Assembly: GCA_019096065.1 (NCBI GenBank)
Contig: JAGUCH010000001.1
Coordinates: 1,426,001-1,490,000, forward strand
Source: Paracyclopina nana
Taxonomy: Eukaryota > Arthropoda > Copepoda > Cyclopoida > Cyclopettidae
DNA: 64,000 nucleotides
Reading direction: 5' to 3'
Program-made: the position numbers and the translations under genes
Notes under the pieces: generated by a model
What the model was told of the DNA's origin: nothing
The model's input: the letters and a program-made list of their open reading frames with translations, nothing else
Databases searched by the model: none
In this document: piece after piece, positions 36,802-50,359 of the stretch
How the letters are laid out: every line of letters starts with the position of its first letter
Numbering within the stretch: position 1 is the first letter of the stretch

Positions 36802-39800
36802 TCAAAGATCTTCGCTGAATGGGATCTGCTCGAAAAAGTCGAAAGGCTGGCTGATTGAGAGCAAGGCCGTGGCCCTGGCCACGCTTTTGGCTGGGGAGCT
36901 GGGCACAATAGTTGGCCTTGATTTGGAAGGAGACATGAAAGCACTTTTCACCTTTGCTGGAGAGGCTGCTGCCTTTTTGCCTGGTTTGGCTCTGGCTGGG
37001 CTTTGAGAGGCCTTTGGGGGCTGTTTTTGAGGTGTCTTGAAAACGAAGCTTTTCGGTCCTTGCTGAGCTGCGGTCGGAGCTACTGAGGCTGTGCTTGACT
37101 TGATCAACTTTTTGCCCGTGCTGGGAGACTTTGAGGCTGTCTTCTTTGGTGAACGAAGAACGAGGGGAGTGGAAGTCTTCTTGGACCCTTTAGTGGGAAT
37201 AATAGGCTCCAAAGGAGTGCCAGTGATGACAGGTGTCGTCTTGGCCTTGGAGGCCTTCTTTATGGGGGATAAAAAGCCTTCATCGTCCAATAAGTTCCTC
37301 TGCACCGACTCCAGCTTTTTCATGCGTGACCTCCGCTCGCTGGAACGAGTTGTCGGCGTTTTGGGCGTTTTGGGCATTTCCGGAGTCTTCTTGGCCATAA
37401 ACGTGGGGACAAGGCCAAGGGCATCAGGGAGGCTGGTGTTGCTCTCTGAAATGCTGGCCTTTTCCACCAAAGGCTTCATATTGGCCTTTGAAGGCGTCTT
37501 GTTCCTCAACTGAGGCACCAGTTCCATATTGACATCATAGGTGACTGATGCTTCCGTTTTGGCCCTCTTGGCCTTCACACCGGGATTATTGGAGAGTCTC
37601 CTCTTTCGAGAGGCTGATGGAGTTGGCTCCGTCTCCTTGACGATCAATTGGTAGTGGTCAAGGTTGTTCACGTCATGCTTGGCCTCCCAACTCGACGAGC
37701 TCAGCCGCAAGGGCGACCGCGTGTCCACGCTCATCAGAGCAGCCCTTTTGGGCTGTCGTTTCGAAGGACTCAAAAAGACAAAGGTCTTGCTCGGCCCTTC
37801 GCTGGAAGCAAACAGCTTTTTGGCAGCATCACTCAGTGCTCGCAATGGGGAGCTCATGACAAGATCGCTGACAGCCTTGCCAATGCCCCTCGGCGTTCTG
37901 GGCGCGCCCATCGACCCGTTCAATGAGTACTTGTCATTGGGAGCACCAGCTTCATGGCTGCTCAAGCCTGGAGGCGTGACCAGGCACTCCTCAGCCGACT
38001 GGGGCGAAGGTGTCTCCAAGGACGCTCGAGGATCATTGGGAGAAATCTCCAAGGAAAGGCTGGCATCGCTGTTTTCCGCGATGCTCGGAGTGACGGTGAG
38101 CATCTCCCGATTGAACGATATGGAGGCAACCGAGATGTCTTTGGATGGAGTGCCCGGAGACAGGAGAAATGGCGACGGCATTGGAGACCTCTTTTTCAGC
38201 TTTTGCACGGGCGTTTTCATGAGGGATTCGGCTGCCTGGGCGGCTTTTTCCTCCAGAATCCTCCCCTTGGTGGGAGAGTTCATCATTGCGGACAACGCGC
38301 GCTCAATGGAGTCTTCTGACATATGATCCTTGAGAGCCTTGATCGGAGACTTCTTCTTCACAGGCGTCTTGAACAGGAGTGCACCCATGCTGGAGGTGCT
38401 GGTGTTGGTCAGCTCCAAGTCCTGCTCAATCCTTGACTTCACCTTGGTTGGAGTCTTGAAGAAGCCCGAGCTTGAGTCAGTGTTCAGTAGAGAAGCTTGA
38501 GCTGCTTTCATCACCTCTTGCTCAAGATCGTCATTCTTCTTTGAGCTCTTATCCGGAGTCTTCGAAGGATTCTTTGCAGAGGCTGACATGATGGCTCTTT
38601 CGATGGAGTCCTCGATGATATGATCTCTGAGCACCTCGCTTTTTCTCGGCTGCTCGTTATTGCTCTCCTGAGCTGGATCAAAGGCAAACGAGACATTGCT
38701 TGATTTGAGCCAATTGCTCAGTAAATCCGAGTTGGCCAGGCTGACTTCGTCCAGATTGATTCCAGCATCTTGAGCCTCGTCAATATTGCTTGATGTGACC
38801 ACTGAAGCTTCGCAACACAGCCTTAGGTAGTTGGCTACCGACTCGTTGTCGACGTTCATTATCGGAGTGACGAGCTGCAAATTGCGAGTGTCCGACGTGA
38901 CCAGGGATTGAAGAGTGGGAAGCATCCTTGATCTAGTGCAAATATTGAGCTTTTTCCCTTCCTTCTTCTGCAGCTTCTTTGAAGGCTCCTGATCTTTGTA
39001 GAAAGTGTTGGCCTTTCTCTGGCGAGTGGACCTCCGAAGCATCGGGGACTCATTGGTAAAGTTGTTATCACCGTCCTTGGAATCACTTGCTGACACTTCA
39101 GTGGCCTCAGTATCAGTGACCTCTATGACATCATCGGAACCTTTATCGTTTTTGGGAGTCACGATCGGTGATTGCTCGTGCTGGCTGAAAACAGCTTCTT
39201 CCGAATTGACTGCGGCCCTTTCCGGACTTTTCACTGGATCTTCATTAATTATGCTAGAAGTGATTGGAGCTTCAGACACTTTGGGAGCCTCTCCAATAGT
39301 TTGATTAGAACAAGGGGCTTCCGAAGGCTTTTGCGGAGTCTTGTGGGTGTCCTCGTCGACATCCATGTCTATGGTGTTGACAGCTTCAGTTTCACTATCA
39401 AGGGCACTACTCAGACGTCGCCTTTGCTCAACTTCGTGGTTTTGGTTGAAAGCCTGCACCATTTGAGCTATTGCTTGTCCACTCAGGTCAGAATTCAGCA
39501 TGGGCTCCGGAGCTTTGCTGGAGATGGGAGATGCCACTGCAAATGCTGAAATACTGTGGGCTGGAGAATTTTTTGCACTGTGTACCGATGAATCATCTAT
39601 GGCCAGTCTTGAGGAAGCGTTCGAAGGCGGAGGCTGATCATATAGGTGATTGGTGCAGCCATCGCGTTCCAAAAGCTTGCTGCCTTGCTGGTTGGTGTCA
39701 GCCTCGCTCTCGGAGGCTGTCACTTCATCGAGCAAGTCCAGCAAATTCTCCATCAGCTCCGAGTTGGCCATGAAGCTTTCCACGATTTTGTCACTATTAT

Positions 39801-41029
39801 TGCCCACACTATTGATGGCGTTGGCAATCGGCTCTCCCAACGCCTTGCTGACTTCGTCATCATTTTTGGCTAATGCTTTCTTGATTTTCTCGTCCTGACT
39901 GCCAACGAGGATGGGCATTGACAGGTCTCCCGCCGATTTTCGCGTTGGCACCTTTGACTTTAAGGCATTCTTTCGAGACTTTATGGGACTTGCTGTTGAG
40001 ATCTGTGGCAATGCTTTGACAGGGCTACTCGGTAAAGCCTTTGCAGGCGAAGGCGTTTTGAACACTAAATTGTTGTCCACGTCGGATCCACCTGAACTTT
40101 TTCTTGGCGTCGACGGTGACGGCGTTGGTATGATTTGACTGATGATTTTATCTTCCAAGTTGACCTCGTTGGGCTTTTTCAGCATTCGCTTGATTTCAGA
40201 AACCATTTCTGAGCTTTCTGCTGCTGTGCTCGCTACCTTATTCTTCTTAAGATAGCTGCTTCTGCAATGGTTAGTGAATAATGAAAATACAATGCAATGC
40301 TTAATTGCCGAGCGTTTACCTAGCTATAGAAGATATTGCGACTCCTTGTGTATATGTCGGCCTTTTCCCCGACCTCTTAACAGGAAGGAGCGCAGGTTTT
40401 TTCGAGGCAGGTTGAGTTGATGGTGCAAGATCAGTGTACGAATGGTGGAGTTTAAGCGATTCCTTCACACTTTTAGGTCTCTCTGCTTTTTTCTCGTTCT
40501 GCAGCTGTGGATAAGGCCGGCTTCTCCTATTGAGAGTAGAGAGCCTTGAACACACAGGTGGAAGATCGGGTGAAGAATCGCTCGAGCTGGGAATTCGTCC
40601 TCTTCCCAAATGGAGCTGAGGTTTGTCCCGTTCTTGGGCTTTCGACACCCAATGTTCTGATAGGATTTTCAGCTTCCTCAGTGGCCCGTCGGACTTGTAC
40701 ATGACAAGCTCATCTGGCCGAAAGGCACTTGTCAACAGATTGTCAAGCGAGGCTTTCATCCTTTAAAACATTCGATTGAAGTTCAACAGTTAAAAAGATG
40801 AAAAGGTCTCTTACTGGGCATATTCCTCCAAAATGTCATCCAGGGTGAGTCCATTGACGTCAAACGTGCGCAAAATTCCCTGATCGACGAGGCTGGCAAA
40901 TTCCCGAATTTTCAGCTCTGGAGGACATTCTTCGATGAATGACGCCTTTGTGTTGGTGCAATCCTTGCTGTGAAGGTACCCGCACACCAAGCGAGCGACC
41001 TCGGAGGCCATGAACCCAACCGAGGCCAT
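36802..41029 (-). CDS. NPAT: NPAT, histone-locus coactivator (Mxc orthologue)
   Basis: The exons are 41029-40815, 40760-40320 and 40261-36802, giving 1371 aa, close to the 1427 aa of human NPAT. The N-terminus carries a LisH motif (SEVARLVCGYL, residues about 8-35) and then LTLDDILEEYAQ. This matches the start of human NPAT, where DVARLVLGYL and LTTILNEY stand in the same places. The rest is disordered, Ser/Pro/Lys-rich and full of SP/TP sites (KTPSPAK, KTPTK), as expected for a cyclin E-CDK2 substrate. NPAT and Drosophila Mxc organise the histone locus body and drive replication-dependent histone transcription. The assignment rests on the first 75 residues plus overall architecture. The large third exon of about 1150 codons is unbroken. 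Confidence 0.82.
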
Positions 41030-41555
41030 TTTGCGAAGATGAGGAGGACGCCAAGCGTAACCTCAGTTATATTGGCGGGATTTGTTTTTGTTGACAAAAA
41101 ATACTATTACATTCTTAAGGGGCGAGAGCACAACAAGATTAGAGTACACTACAAAATTAGCCAACTTTATTTGCTGTCCACTTTCTCTTTTACAAGTTAT
41201 TGAATCATTTGAGTGAATTAAAAAAGTTTCTTTTGTTTAAAAGTTTTCGAGTCGGATTTCCATCAGATGATTTTGGCATAAAAGTTGATGAGTCGAGCTG
41301 GCTCTTTTAGGGCTAAACATTACTTAATTTTATCTCGTCCTATCGGTTTTTTTCAATTTATTTTTGCGTTAAATGAGCGTTGTGAGGAAATTGAAACATA
41401 AGAAGCACCTTTTTATTTAAGTAGTAGCATTTTTGAATCAATAAAGGAGGAGATTAAAAAGAGAGGACTTTAATTTAGATGTGCTCGACTTCCAACTTTG
41501 ACTGTTATAATAATAACTCTAAAAGAAAAGAAAGTTAATCCCCCGGGCAAGAAAA
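41030..41555. promoter_or_regulatory. Shared divergent promoter region of NPAT and DCAF6
   Basis: The two start codons lie 526 bp apart, head to head. The NPAT-proximal part contains an E2F-type site (41072-41080). The remainder is AT-rich with no TATA box at a useful distance that I can defend. Confidence 0.55.
41072..41080 (+). promoter_or_regulatory. Candidate E2F site upstream of NPAT
   Basis: TTGGCGGGA matches the classical E2F core and lies 43 nt from the NPAT start codon. Mammalian NPAT is a known E2F target, which makes the position meaningful. Binding is inferred only. Confidence 0.45.
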
Positions 41556-44302
41556 ATGCTGCCTTTCGGGGCTCCCAAGAATCCACGGGAGAACTGGCTG
41601 AATTTGTTCCCGTCGCCTTATCACCACGACCCAAAATGGACATCTTTCCGTGCAACTAGAGGTACTGTTCTGAATATTAGCTCTTTATTTTAGCTCCTCA
41701 CTTTTTGCGTCTGCAGACAATTTGTCAATGTTGCAACGGATGTCGTTGCTGAAAACAGTTGAGGTTCATCGTGGTTGCGTCAACACAATTTGCTGGGACG
41801 ATTCTGGAAATTATCTGCTTTCCGGATCAGATGATCACAGGTGAAAGCCCAATGAAAATCAATGCTTTCTAAATGCAAAATCGTCCATTGCAGATTAATC
41901 ATCACTGAGCCTTACACCAAGAAAGTCAATGCCGATGTCCTGACTAGTCACAAAGCCAACATTTTCTCAGCCAAGTTTTTGCCTGGATCCAGCATTAGGA
42001 AAATTGTCTCTTGTGCGGGAGACGGAAACATCATTTTCACAGATCTCACCAGGGTGGCTGAGACCCGCCTCAATAGCTTTAACTGTCACTCGGGGACAAC
42101 CTATGAAATTCTGACTGTTCCAAATGATCCCAATTCTTTCTTGTCTTGCGGTGAAGATGGCACGGTTCGATGGTTTGATTTGCGAACCAAAGACAAGTGT
42201 CGCAAGCAAGCCTGCACCGATGATATTCTGATCAATTTGTCCGTCGCTGTCACTTCAATGACAATGAATCAGCACTTGCCCTATTATTTGGCCGTCGGCT
42301 CTTCGGACTCCTCAGTGAGAATCTTTGACAGGAGAATGTTGTGCGCGAAGTCTTCAAGATGTAAGGCTGGATTAGTGTCTCGTTTTCTCCTGCCAGATAT
42401 GGAGGGCAAAAAGCGAAGAATTACAGCCATTGATTATCGTCCGGATGGGCAAGAAATTCTAGTCTCCTTTTCTTCCGATTACATCTACATATTTGATCCA
42501 AACGTAATTGTCTGCCATTATTAAATTTGTGTTTTTTTTAAAGTTTTTACATTTACAGGACAACGATGACTTCAGGAAAACTAAATTATGCGTCGGGCAA
42601 AGGCCAGAGGGAACTATGCCAAGGCCACGAGCAAGAGAACGAAGTCCGCCGCCCATGAAAAGGCTGAGGCTTAGAGGAGATTGGTCAGACACTGGTCCCA
42701 ATGCCAGACCTGACTTGAGATCACCTGAACCTTCGAACCAAACTGAGCCCAATCAAAGCATCAATCAGGAAGAAGCGCAATTGCTCGAAACCGCTGAGCA
42801 ACGTAGAAGAGGTGCATCAAGTTTCATTCAATCTGGATTACTTAAATGAAAAATCTAATTTTCAGATTCGAGGCAAATGAACGTGAATCTTATGCAACGA
42901 ATGACGGATGCTCTGTCCAGGATGCTCAACGACCCTTCCACCAGAATGGCCATGCGAAACTTGAACGAGCAACGATCTGAAAATGACCAAAGAACAAGGG
43001 CTCCAAATGATGCCGGATCGGGCTCGGGCTGGGGTGCGGATTTGAGGCCCAGTCACTCGAATTGGAACGACAGCTCAAATCCGGGAGACAATGCCATTGG
43101 CAGAACCATTGATTCCATTCAGGATTCCATATCTGAAATGCGAGAGGAATTCCTAGATCGGCATAACTCGGAGCCAGAAGTGAATTTGCAGTACCGATCA
43201 CGTGGCATGGACACCAGCTCAATATCTATTGAGCGGAGCTCCGTGCCAAATTTGTTGCATCAAAACGCATCAGAAAGCCGCATGACTTTGCCAGGACCGA
43301 GGCAATTAACCACAGATCAAGGGAATCCAGGTACAAATCCCGTAACGGGAGCAAGGCAAAGGCGTCGTGGAGTGTCTGGACCATCGTCAGGTTGTTACTT
43401 TAAACGATTCGTGTTACCTAGAAATAGCTTGTAATCTAGTGGGTATTTGCTGGAAATTGGAGCTAATGGAGTTATTCCGAAAACTACATAGGATTACTGC
43501 TCGTTTTTCTGCCTCAATAATTTTGGCCTTTAATGTCAAGTACTCTTTCGTCTCCGAGATGATTATTTTCATTTCCTCAGAATCCTTGGCAATGTCAACC
43601 CCTCAGCCCAGCCAATCTTCGAGCAATTCCGCAGGCGCCGAATCGTGCTTCTCTGATGATGACTGTTGCGAATTCGAGGTTGATGACAGCACCCTTGAAG
43701 TAACGGCATGCAGATTGGTCAACCAGCCTCGGTCCTTGCAAAAGTTCACAGGCCACAGAAATGCTCGAACCATGATTAAAGAGGCCACGTGGTGGGGGAA
43801 CAATTTTGTGCTGTCTGGATCCGATTGTGGCCACATTTTTGGCTGGGAGAGAAGCTCTGGGAAATTGGTCTTGCTGCTCGAGGCCGATCGGCACGTCGTC
43901 AATTGTATTCAGCCTCACCCCAACGAGCCTTTAATAGCCAGCTCGGGCATTGACTACGATGTGAAACTTTGGGCTCCCAGTGGAAGCGGAAACGAGGACT
44001 CGCATTTCGACGAAAGCAGAGCAAGCGAGGTGAATAGTTTTGAAATGGCCTTTAATCTATTAAATCATTCTTAAGTACAAAAGATGGGGAAAGGATCTAA
44101 TTTTGCATTTTCTATATAGCTGACGCGCATGAACGAGATTATGCTCGAGGAGACCAGGGACACCATTACGGTGCCTGCAACGCTGATGATCCGAATGCTG
44201 GCCTCGTTGAATCAAATTCGGCGTGCGGGCCGACTAATTCCTCGCAATTTGGAGCGGCCGGAGGAAAATCAGGAAGACACAAATCAAGACTCTGGTGAAT
44301 AA
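41556..44302 (+). CDS. DCAF6: DDB1- and CUL4-associated factor 6 (WD40 substrate receptor)
   Basis: The exons are 41556-41661, 41717-41840, 41894-42503, 42559-42811, 42866-43390, 43581-44029 and 44120-44302, giving 749 aa. WD40 repeats fill residues about 45-280. They include [21 protein letters not shown], the paired VRWFDLR and IFDRRML that resemble DDB1-binding WDXR boxes, and a final YIYIFDPN. Conserved landmarks of DCAF6 follow: [15 protein letters not shown], then [14 protein letters not shown]. After a disordered middle, the C-terminal WD repeats resume with [16 protein letters not shown] and [24 protein letters not shown]6 recruits substrates to the CUL4-DDB1 ubiquitin ligase. The vertebrate protein also binds nuclear receptors. 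Introns are mostly 53-55 nt. Confidence 0.95.
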
Positions 44303-47300
44303 TCCTAATTTCGGCCGCCATTCCTTTGAAGCTTTGATGTGACCAGCGAGGTGGTCAAACTTTGTCTATATGGTATGTAGTGGTGGCCAGTCGGGTGGAA
44401 AGTTGAGGATGAATGGTGACAGGTCACTTCATGTTTTTCCATCTCGAACTCAACGTCGTGGAAGACTTTCTCCCTTCTCAGCACACTCGATCACAGCGGT
44501 GCCGTTTGGCCTTAAAAACCAACCATCTTGATGTAGATTTCCTTTGCGAGCGCCTTACGTGCACTTTTCAAGTTTTGCACTCGCAAGGCCTTTTAAAGCA
44601 GTCATATTTTACGCAACTGTGCTCAACATTTATAGACCTAAGGGCGTAACATCATCTTCACCAGAAATGACCCTTTCCACTGCTAAGCATATTTTGTTAC
44701 CCTGTGCAATATATTAAACTATATCTTATATTTTGAAAGATAATATACCAATTTAGCTACGTGCATGATTTTGAATTGAGATTTTGGTCATTTTTTGGGG
44801 TTTTCAGCCAGAGCTAGGGAAAAAAAACTTTTTACAGTGTTTGGCCATGTCCTGGAAGTTGGTGGCTAGTCTAGCGTTTTGTCCAGATGTTCGTGGGAGA
44901 ACAAGCATGTTGATGGGGTCCCTCCATAACATGTTCACAATTGGACATGGCATTACAAAACAAAGAGGAAAAGTTGCTCCATAAATGCCCCTATTTATGG
45001 CCAACAACAACTCCGTGAAAAGTAGCCACGAAAAGCCCCCATCATTTTCCCAAACTGGAAAAAAGAGAGAAAGCCCTTTTTCTCAGCTAATCAGGGCTGA
45101 GCTTTCACTTTTAATTGGGGATTGTTTTTACTTTGAATTACCCAAAGAAAAAGCCATTACACTCTCTCCTTTGAAAAACCTAGCTCAAATTGCCCCACAG
45201 GTGATTGTAATCATCATCTTTTTTGCGCACAATGTGTCCATTTTCTCACTCGATCTAGCCATCGCAACTTGTGATGAAAAATGAAAGCCAGGGCGAGGCG
45301 AAGAATCGACCTGACAAATTGCCGACTTCAAAATCTCACAAAGGGAACTTTCTACAACTTGATAGATCTCACAAAGGAGATTTTTTCTCCTATATAGTAT
45401 GCTCTGGTTGATCCCTAGCTTTGCTTTCAAGGACCGCAAACATCTAGTTGATCTTCATAATACCCAGTGTGCACCGCACTATATATGGCATGATGGATAC
45501 TCGTGGATGCTTTCGTGTTCGCTTTCCAACAACACTTGGCACAATCTATGGAAATCCATCATATAATGCCATGGAGTAGCCAAGACCTTTGCAGTAATAA
45601 CATATGCTAATCTCGCCACTTTCGGTACACGTGCACTCACCTTCGGAAAAGAAGTGAAACAGTGGTAAAAATGCTCCTCTCAATTCCAAAGGAAAACATC
45701 GCGAATCAATATAGTAGATCGCGGTAATTGCAGGATCAACCCCTTGAAAACGCATCAGTTTCCCAGCACAAAAGACTGGTTAGAGGCAGGTAGCCAAAGA
45801 TGCACTTTGTTGTCAAAATAGTTGGTGTATAAGAGGCTTTCATAGCTATGTACAAAGTGACTGAAGCATGCAAAAGGCTGTCTTAGAGCATGGGATTATC
45901 TTGCCTGATGGACTTCGTGATAACAAGACAAAAACAGCAGCGAAAAACGTGACCGATCTCAAAAACACTACTACTTTTAGCTTTTTTCTTTCTTTCTTTT
46001 TTGGAGGCTTACAACACCAACCATTTCTCTAATTCCGAGCTCCTTCTCTCGAGTGCGGTTGGTAGTTAATCTCACTTTTCCATTTGCATCAAAAGGTGAA
46101 ACCACTAAGAAGTAGCTCGAGGAAAGTGGAAGAAGATGAGCGAAGAAGACAACAGGGTGGCATACTTTTAAAGCTCAACCAAAAATTCCTAAATTCTACG
46201 GTTGAAATGGCAGAAACTGATTTGGAGCCTTTTTCCACTATGTAGAGTCTCAAGTGTTATTTTTTCACACCACTCAAATGCGAGATTTCCCACGTGCGCG
46301 AATAGACTTAATAATAAAGGGAACAATGGCGACTCGTGATCACCCTGTTAAAAGTAGAAAGCTCAGGAGTTCCAAAGCCCCCTCGACATTTTCTAGCAGT
46401 CCCTACCATCATCATCTTCTTCTTCTTCAAATTGCCTGAAGGAAGAGGAGGAGGAGGAGAAGAAAGTTGCCAATGAGGCGTGAAAAGCACTTTTTGCAAA
46501 ATCAAACAAGGAAGTAATTTCACTTTTAATCCTACCATGTTAATCCCCTTCAAAAAGGGTTGTAGTCCTTCGGAAGCTTGTGCTCGGCTGAGAGCAAAAT
46601 TGAAAGAAAATAGCCACTGTTCATCAGTCAAATTGGGACGACGAGAATGGGAAACTCACCTCATCCATCCTCAAGTGGCCTCTGTATGTTTTCCTATATA
46701 GCCTCCATTTTGCCCGACCGGAAACCTGCCATCACTGCAAAAGCCATATATCAAAAAATAAAATATTTTTCAACCAGCTCCAAATAATTTGATTGTAATA
46801 CAATTTTGATTATTTCAATCAAAACTAGAATGAGATATCTAGATAGGTATAAAGCAATGAATTATGATTTTTAGAAAGCATATTTGTTGGTGTATTATTT
46901 TTAAGGTGTCAATCAGCTGTTTGGTCCGCGTGGACGGCGTGAAGATGAGAAGCAGCCTTTTGGACAACAAAGGCCATAAGCAGAACTGTCCAAAGCTCTC
47001 TCTCGAGGTCTGATGGATGAACCTCCATTCATAATTCCTTCCAATTACCCACACTTCCAAACTTTCTCACATCCTAACAAAGGATGGTCAATTTTTCCAC
47101 CTACTGGCTTTCACCGTCCACAAAAGGAGAACAAAGACAAAGAAGGAAGGAAAAAACGGGGAGGAGCTTTCCAATTTCTTAGCAAATGTCGAAAAGTCAC
47201 CCACGGGAGAAAGAGAAAGTCAGCCCGCCCACAAGAGAGTCAACTCGGCCAATAAAACGGCACCAAGTCAAATCTCGGCTATTTCAATCATTTTATTCGC

Positions 47301-48397
47301 CTTAAAAGTGTTCAGAGAAAGCCTGATCGTTGCGCAATTAGCCTTATGATGCCGAGTTCTCAGAGCCTTAATTTTTGAGGTGGAAAACAAGTTATGCATC
47401 ATGTCAAAAGTTGCCTCATTACCAAGTGCTTTCTAATCCCCTTCAATTAAGTCAGAAGAGAAAGGGCTGTGCGGTAAGTGTAAAAAACAACAACAGCATG
47501 TTTGACCTGCTCACTCCAAAAGAAAAACCATAAAAAGAAAGCACGAGCATTTCACAAGCGGGATAAATATTATATACACCGCCAAACTGGCCAAACTCCT
47601 TCTGGGCAATTTCACACATATATACGTACATATTTTAACATATCTTTTTGGGCCTTAATTTTGGGAGCACAGTGTGCATTTTCAGGGGGTCTATATGTAC
47701 ATGTAGGCGGGTGATTTAGACACTGCAGGATAATAACTAAGGTGGTTCGTAGCTGCGGCAGCAGCAGCATCGACCCTAGTCATCTCGGAAAGTTATCATT
47801 TTTAATGATCTTCTAGCTGGAGTCGTTGACTAATTCTCGGGGCGTGAGAGCGTGAGGCTGCCATCGAGGTCACCTGCTCTCGTTCCCATGGCCTCTGCTG
47901 ATGGGACCGAACACATATTTTCAGCCGCCATCAGAGATGATATACTCGCTCCTATAAGAACCAAATCTATGATCCAATTTTCTTCCTCTTTTTGCAGATT
48001 CCAACGAGAGAGGCTGGCCGACTTTTCCCATCATGCGCTTTTCTTCCTTTTGGCCGTTTCGTCGATTTCCTGCTACCACTGTCTGTGTGTAGAGGCCGGC
48101 ACATTTTCTTTTATGATGTGGCCTTTGCTCAATATTGCTTCACATATGCGTATTATTTTATATGAGACACTTTTGAGAGCTTTCTGCAAGGTCTATTTTT
48201 ATGGCTTTTTGCCCATGTAAATTGTCCCACAATTTTCGGAGTAAATACAACTTGACAACTTTTTTTGTAAAAAATTAAGCTACGTTTTTAAATTTTTTTA
48301 GGTTAGGTTGGACTTGTACCCAATTTATGTAATTTATTCAACCCTCGGCTTGACGAGCTTGGATTTCTTCTAAAAATATGTACCTTTGATAATGCAT

Positions 48398-48780
48398 CAG
48401 GGCGGTCTCATATTCGTCAATTGGGCAAGGTAGGTGGACTCACCTTCCCACCTACCTAGGGTAGGTAGGTGAGGGTAGGCAGGTGAGGGTAGGCAGGTGG
48501 GTAGGTGGGTAACCTGGTAGCTTAGTGAACCAGTTAGTGCAGGCAAGTTAAGTCAATTTTTTAAGCATAACAAAAAGCTGCTTCTACACAAAATGTCCTC
48601 TCGTGATTTCTGGGTCAAATTGACTTAACTTGCCTGCATACTAACTGGTTCACTAAGCTACTAGGTTACCCACCTACCCACCTGCCTACCCTCACCTGCC
48701 TACCCTCACCTACCTACCCTAGGTAGGTGGGAAGGTGAGTCCACCTACCTTGCCCAATTGACGAATATGAGACCGCCCTG
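48398..48780. repeat. Foldback element, arms of about 163 bp, nearly perfect
   Basis: The left arm 48398-48559 and right arm 48617-48780 are inverse copies. I can see only one substitution and one 2-nt indel between them. The arms contain GTAGGTAGGTGAGG-type subrepeats. The 57-nt loop has no feature. There is no coding potential and no clear target duplication beyond AT on both sides. The near identity implies recent origin or ongoing gene conversion between the arms. Confidence 0.88.
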
Positions 48781-49327
48781 ATCGTCAAAATACTTTTATT
48801 CAAAAGAAAAGCGCGACATTTGATCATAATTGTTTTAGATCGTTGTGCTCGTGAGGCATTCAGCATAAAATTGCATGATAGGCAATTTTGTCGTGATCAT
48901 TTTATGAAAGTACGCCTTTTTGCTGGAAAATTAAGGCTATTATGGGATGTTCTTTGATGTCATTAAGGCTCGGTTCACCAGCATAAAATAGCTGTTATTT
49001 TGGCAAAATGTCTGAGAATAAAATGCTAAAAAACTGAGATACATACATTGGTGAAGGATGGCTTTTGGTACCAAAAAAAAAAAAAAAACCATTCCTGAGC
49101 CACAAACCGAGAAATGATTTTACAAGTACCTGATATTTGCTATTACTATTAGCTGAGAGGGCTGAGCAGTACATAAGTTCCAACCATATAATTTCCATGA
49201 TTTTTTTGTTGCTCTTGGATTCAGAGGAGGATAATGAACATTATCCATCTACAGGTGGATAATGATCATTATACCTTACTAGATCTTTGCGCCATCTATT
49301 TCATACAACTGAAACAGAACAAAAAGC

Positions 49328-49400
49328 AAGGACCTAGCAAGAATCGAACACAGGGCAACTGATTACCATGCCGACGCTCTACCTCTGAGCTAACCAGTTG
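49328..49400 (-). pseudogene. tRNA-like element with pol III boxes
   Basis: On the minus strand, an A box (TAGCTCAGAGGTAGAG) and a B box (GTTCGATTC) have tRNA spacing and are followed by a T run, the pol III terminator. The acceptor and anticodon stems do not pair properly. It is therefore a tRNA pseudogene or the head of a tRNA-derived SINE, not a working tRNA. Confidence 0.6.
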
Positions 49401-49722
49401 CTGTATAAACTACGGGTTCGTTGATGGTTAAATCATAAAGCCAGTACTGCAATACACGGCGGGACTAGCCGGTGCAGGCTGGTTGGGTCAAACAGCATGG
49501 CAAATGCAGCAAATACATGGCCGGACAGGCTGGCGCAACGCCAAGATGCAGCAGAAGCATGTTGCAGTCTAGACCGCTGGGTCAACTTTGATGAGCTCAT
49601 GCAGCAACAAAGCGGACTGCAAAATCTAAGGCATTTTTTGCAAAAAATTGAGCCAAAATCTTTCCTAAATTCAGTTTTAGCCAATGCTTCAAATGTTGGG
49701 GTTAGCTAATAGTAATAGGATT

Positions 49723-49858
49723 ATACACCTCTAGGCTGGAGGATAACACTCATTATTTTTTAGTGTCGCGTGCCAATCACTCGTTCGCTCCGCTCACTCG
49801 TGATCTGGCACTTGACACTAAAAAATAATTCGTGTTATCCTCCAGCCTAGAGGTGTAT
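49723..49858. repeat. Foldback repeat, 136 bp
   Basis: ATACACCTCTAGGCTGGAGG at the left end is the exact inverse of the right end. Pairing continues almost without interruption through TTATTTTTTAGTGTC to a short centre near 49790. Confidence 0.85.
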
Positions 49859-49865
49859 TATCTAT

Positions 49866-50055
49866 TTATATATGTAAACAATTTATAAAACAAGCTAATA
49901 AAATAGCTGAGCAAATTTTGTAAAGTAGAAATCGAGTGGCATTTTTGCGGGCTCGAGCTTGCGAGAGCCAAGTAATGCCACGAGATTTTTACTTTGCAAA
50001 ATGAGCTCAGATGTTTTGTAAGCCTGTTTTATAATTTGTTTACATATATATACGA
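49866..50055. repeat. Imperfect foldback repeat, about 190 bp
   Basis: The ends TATATATGTAAACAA and TTGTTTACATATATA are inverse copies. Inner blocks pair with scattered mismatches (TTATAAAACAAGCT, GAGTGGCATT and the central GCTCGAGC). It begins 8 bp after the previous foldback and is clearly older. Confidence 0.7.
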
Positions 50056-50359
50056 TTTTATATGATGGAAAGTAATTTTCAAATGTTAATGAAGTTACCA
50101 GACCAGGCAATCTTGACTTAGCACCTGATCCATTACTTGAAGGCTAGGGTTGAGAGGCCCTCAGTAGTGCAAGAGTAACAGAAAGCGTTAATCAATCAAT
50201 TAAAAAATTGTGCATTTAGAATTTGGCATTTTTGGGGGCTAAAAGATGTGTTAGATTAAGTTTTGTCTGGTACCTCTGAAAAGGCTCTACTGTTCTACTA
50301 AGCTTAGCTCAGCTGAGAATAAGAATAAGAAGGAATTCTGACATTAATTATTCTGTCTG

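Noticed and set aside
37664-38326. Plus-strand 220-codon frame inside NPAT
   Set aside because: Antisense to the continuous NPAT exon 3; its openness follows from Ser/Lys codon bias on the other strand.
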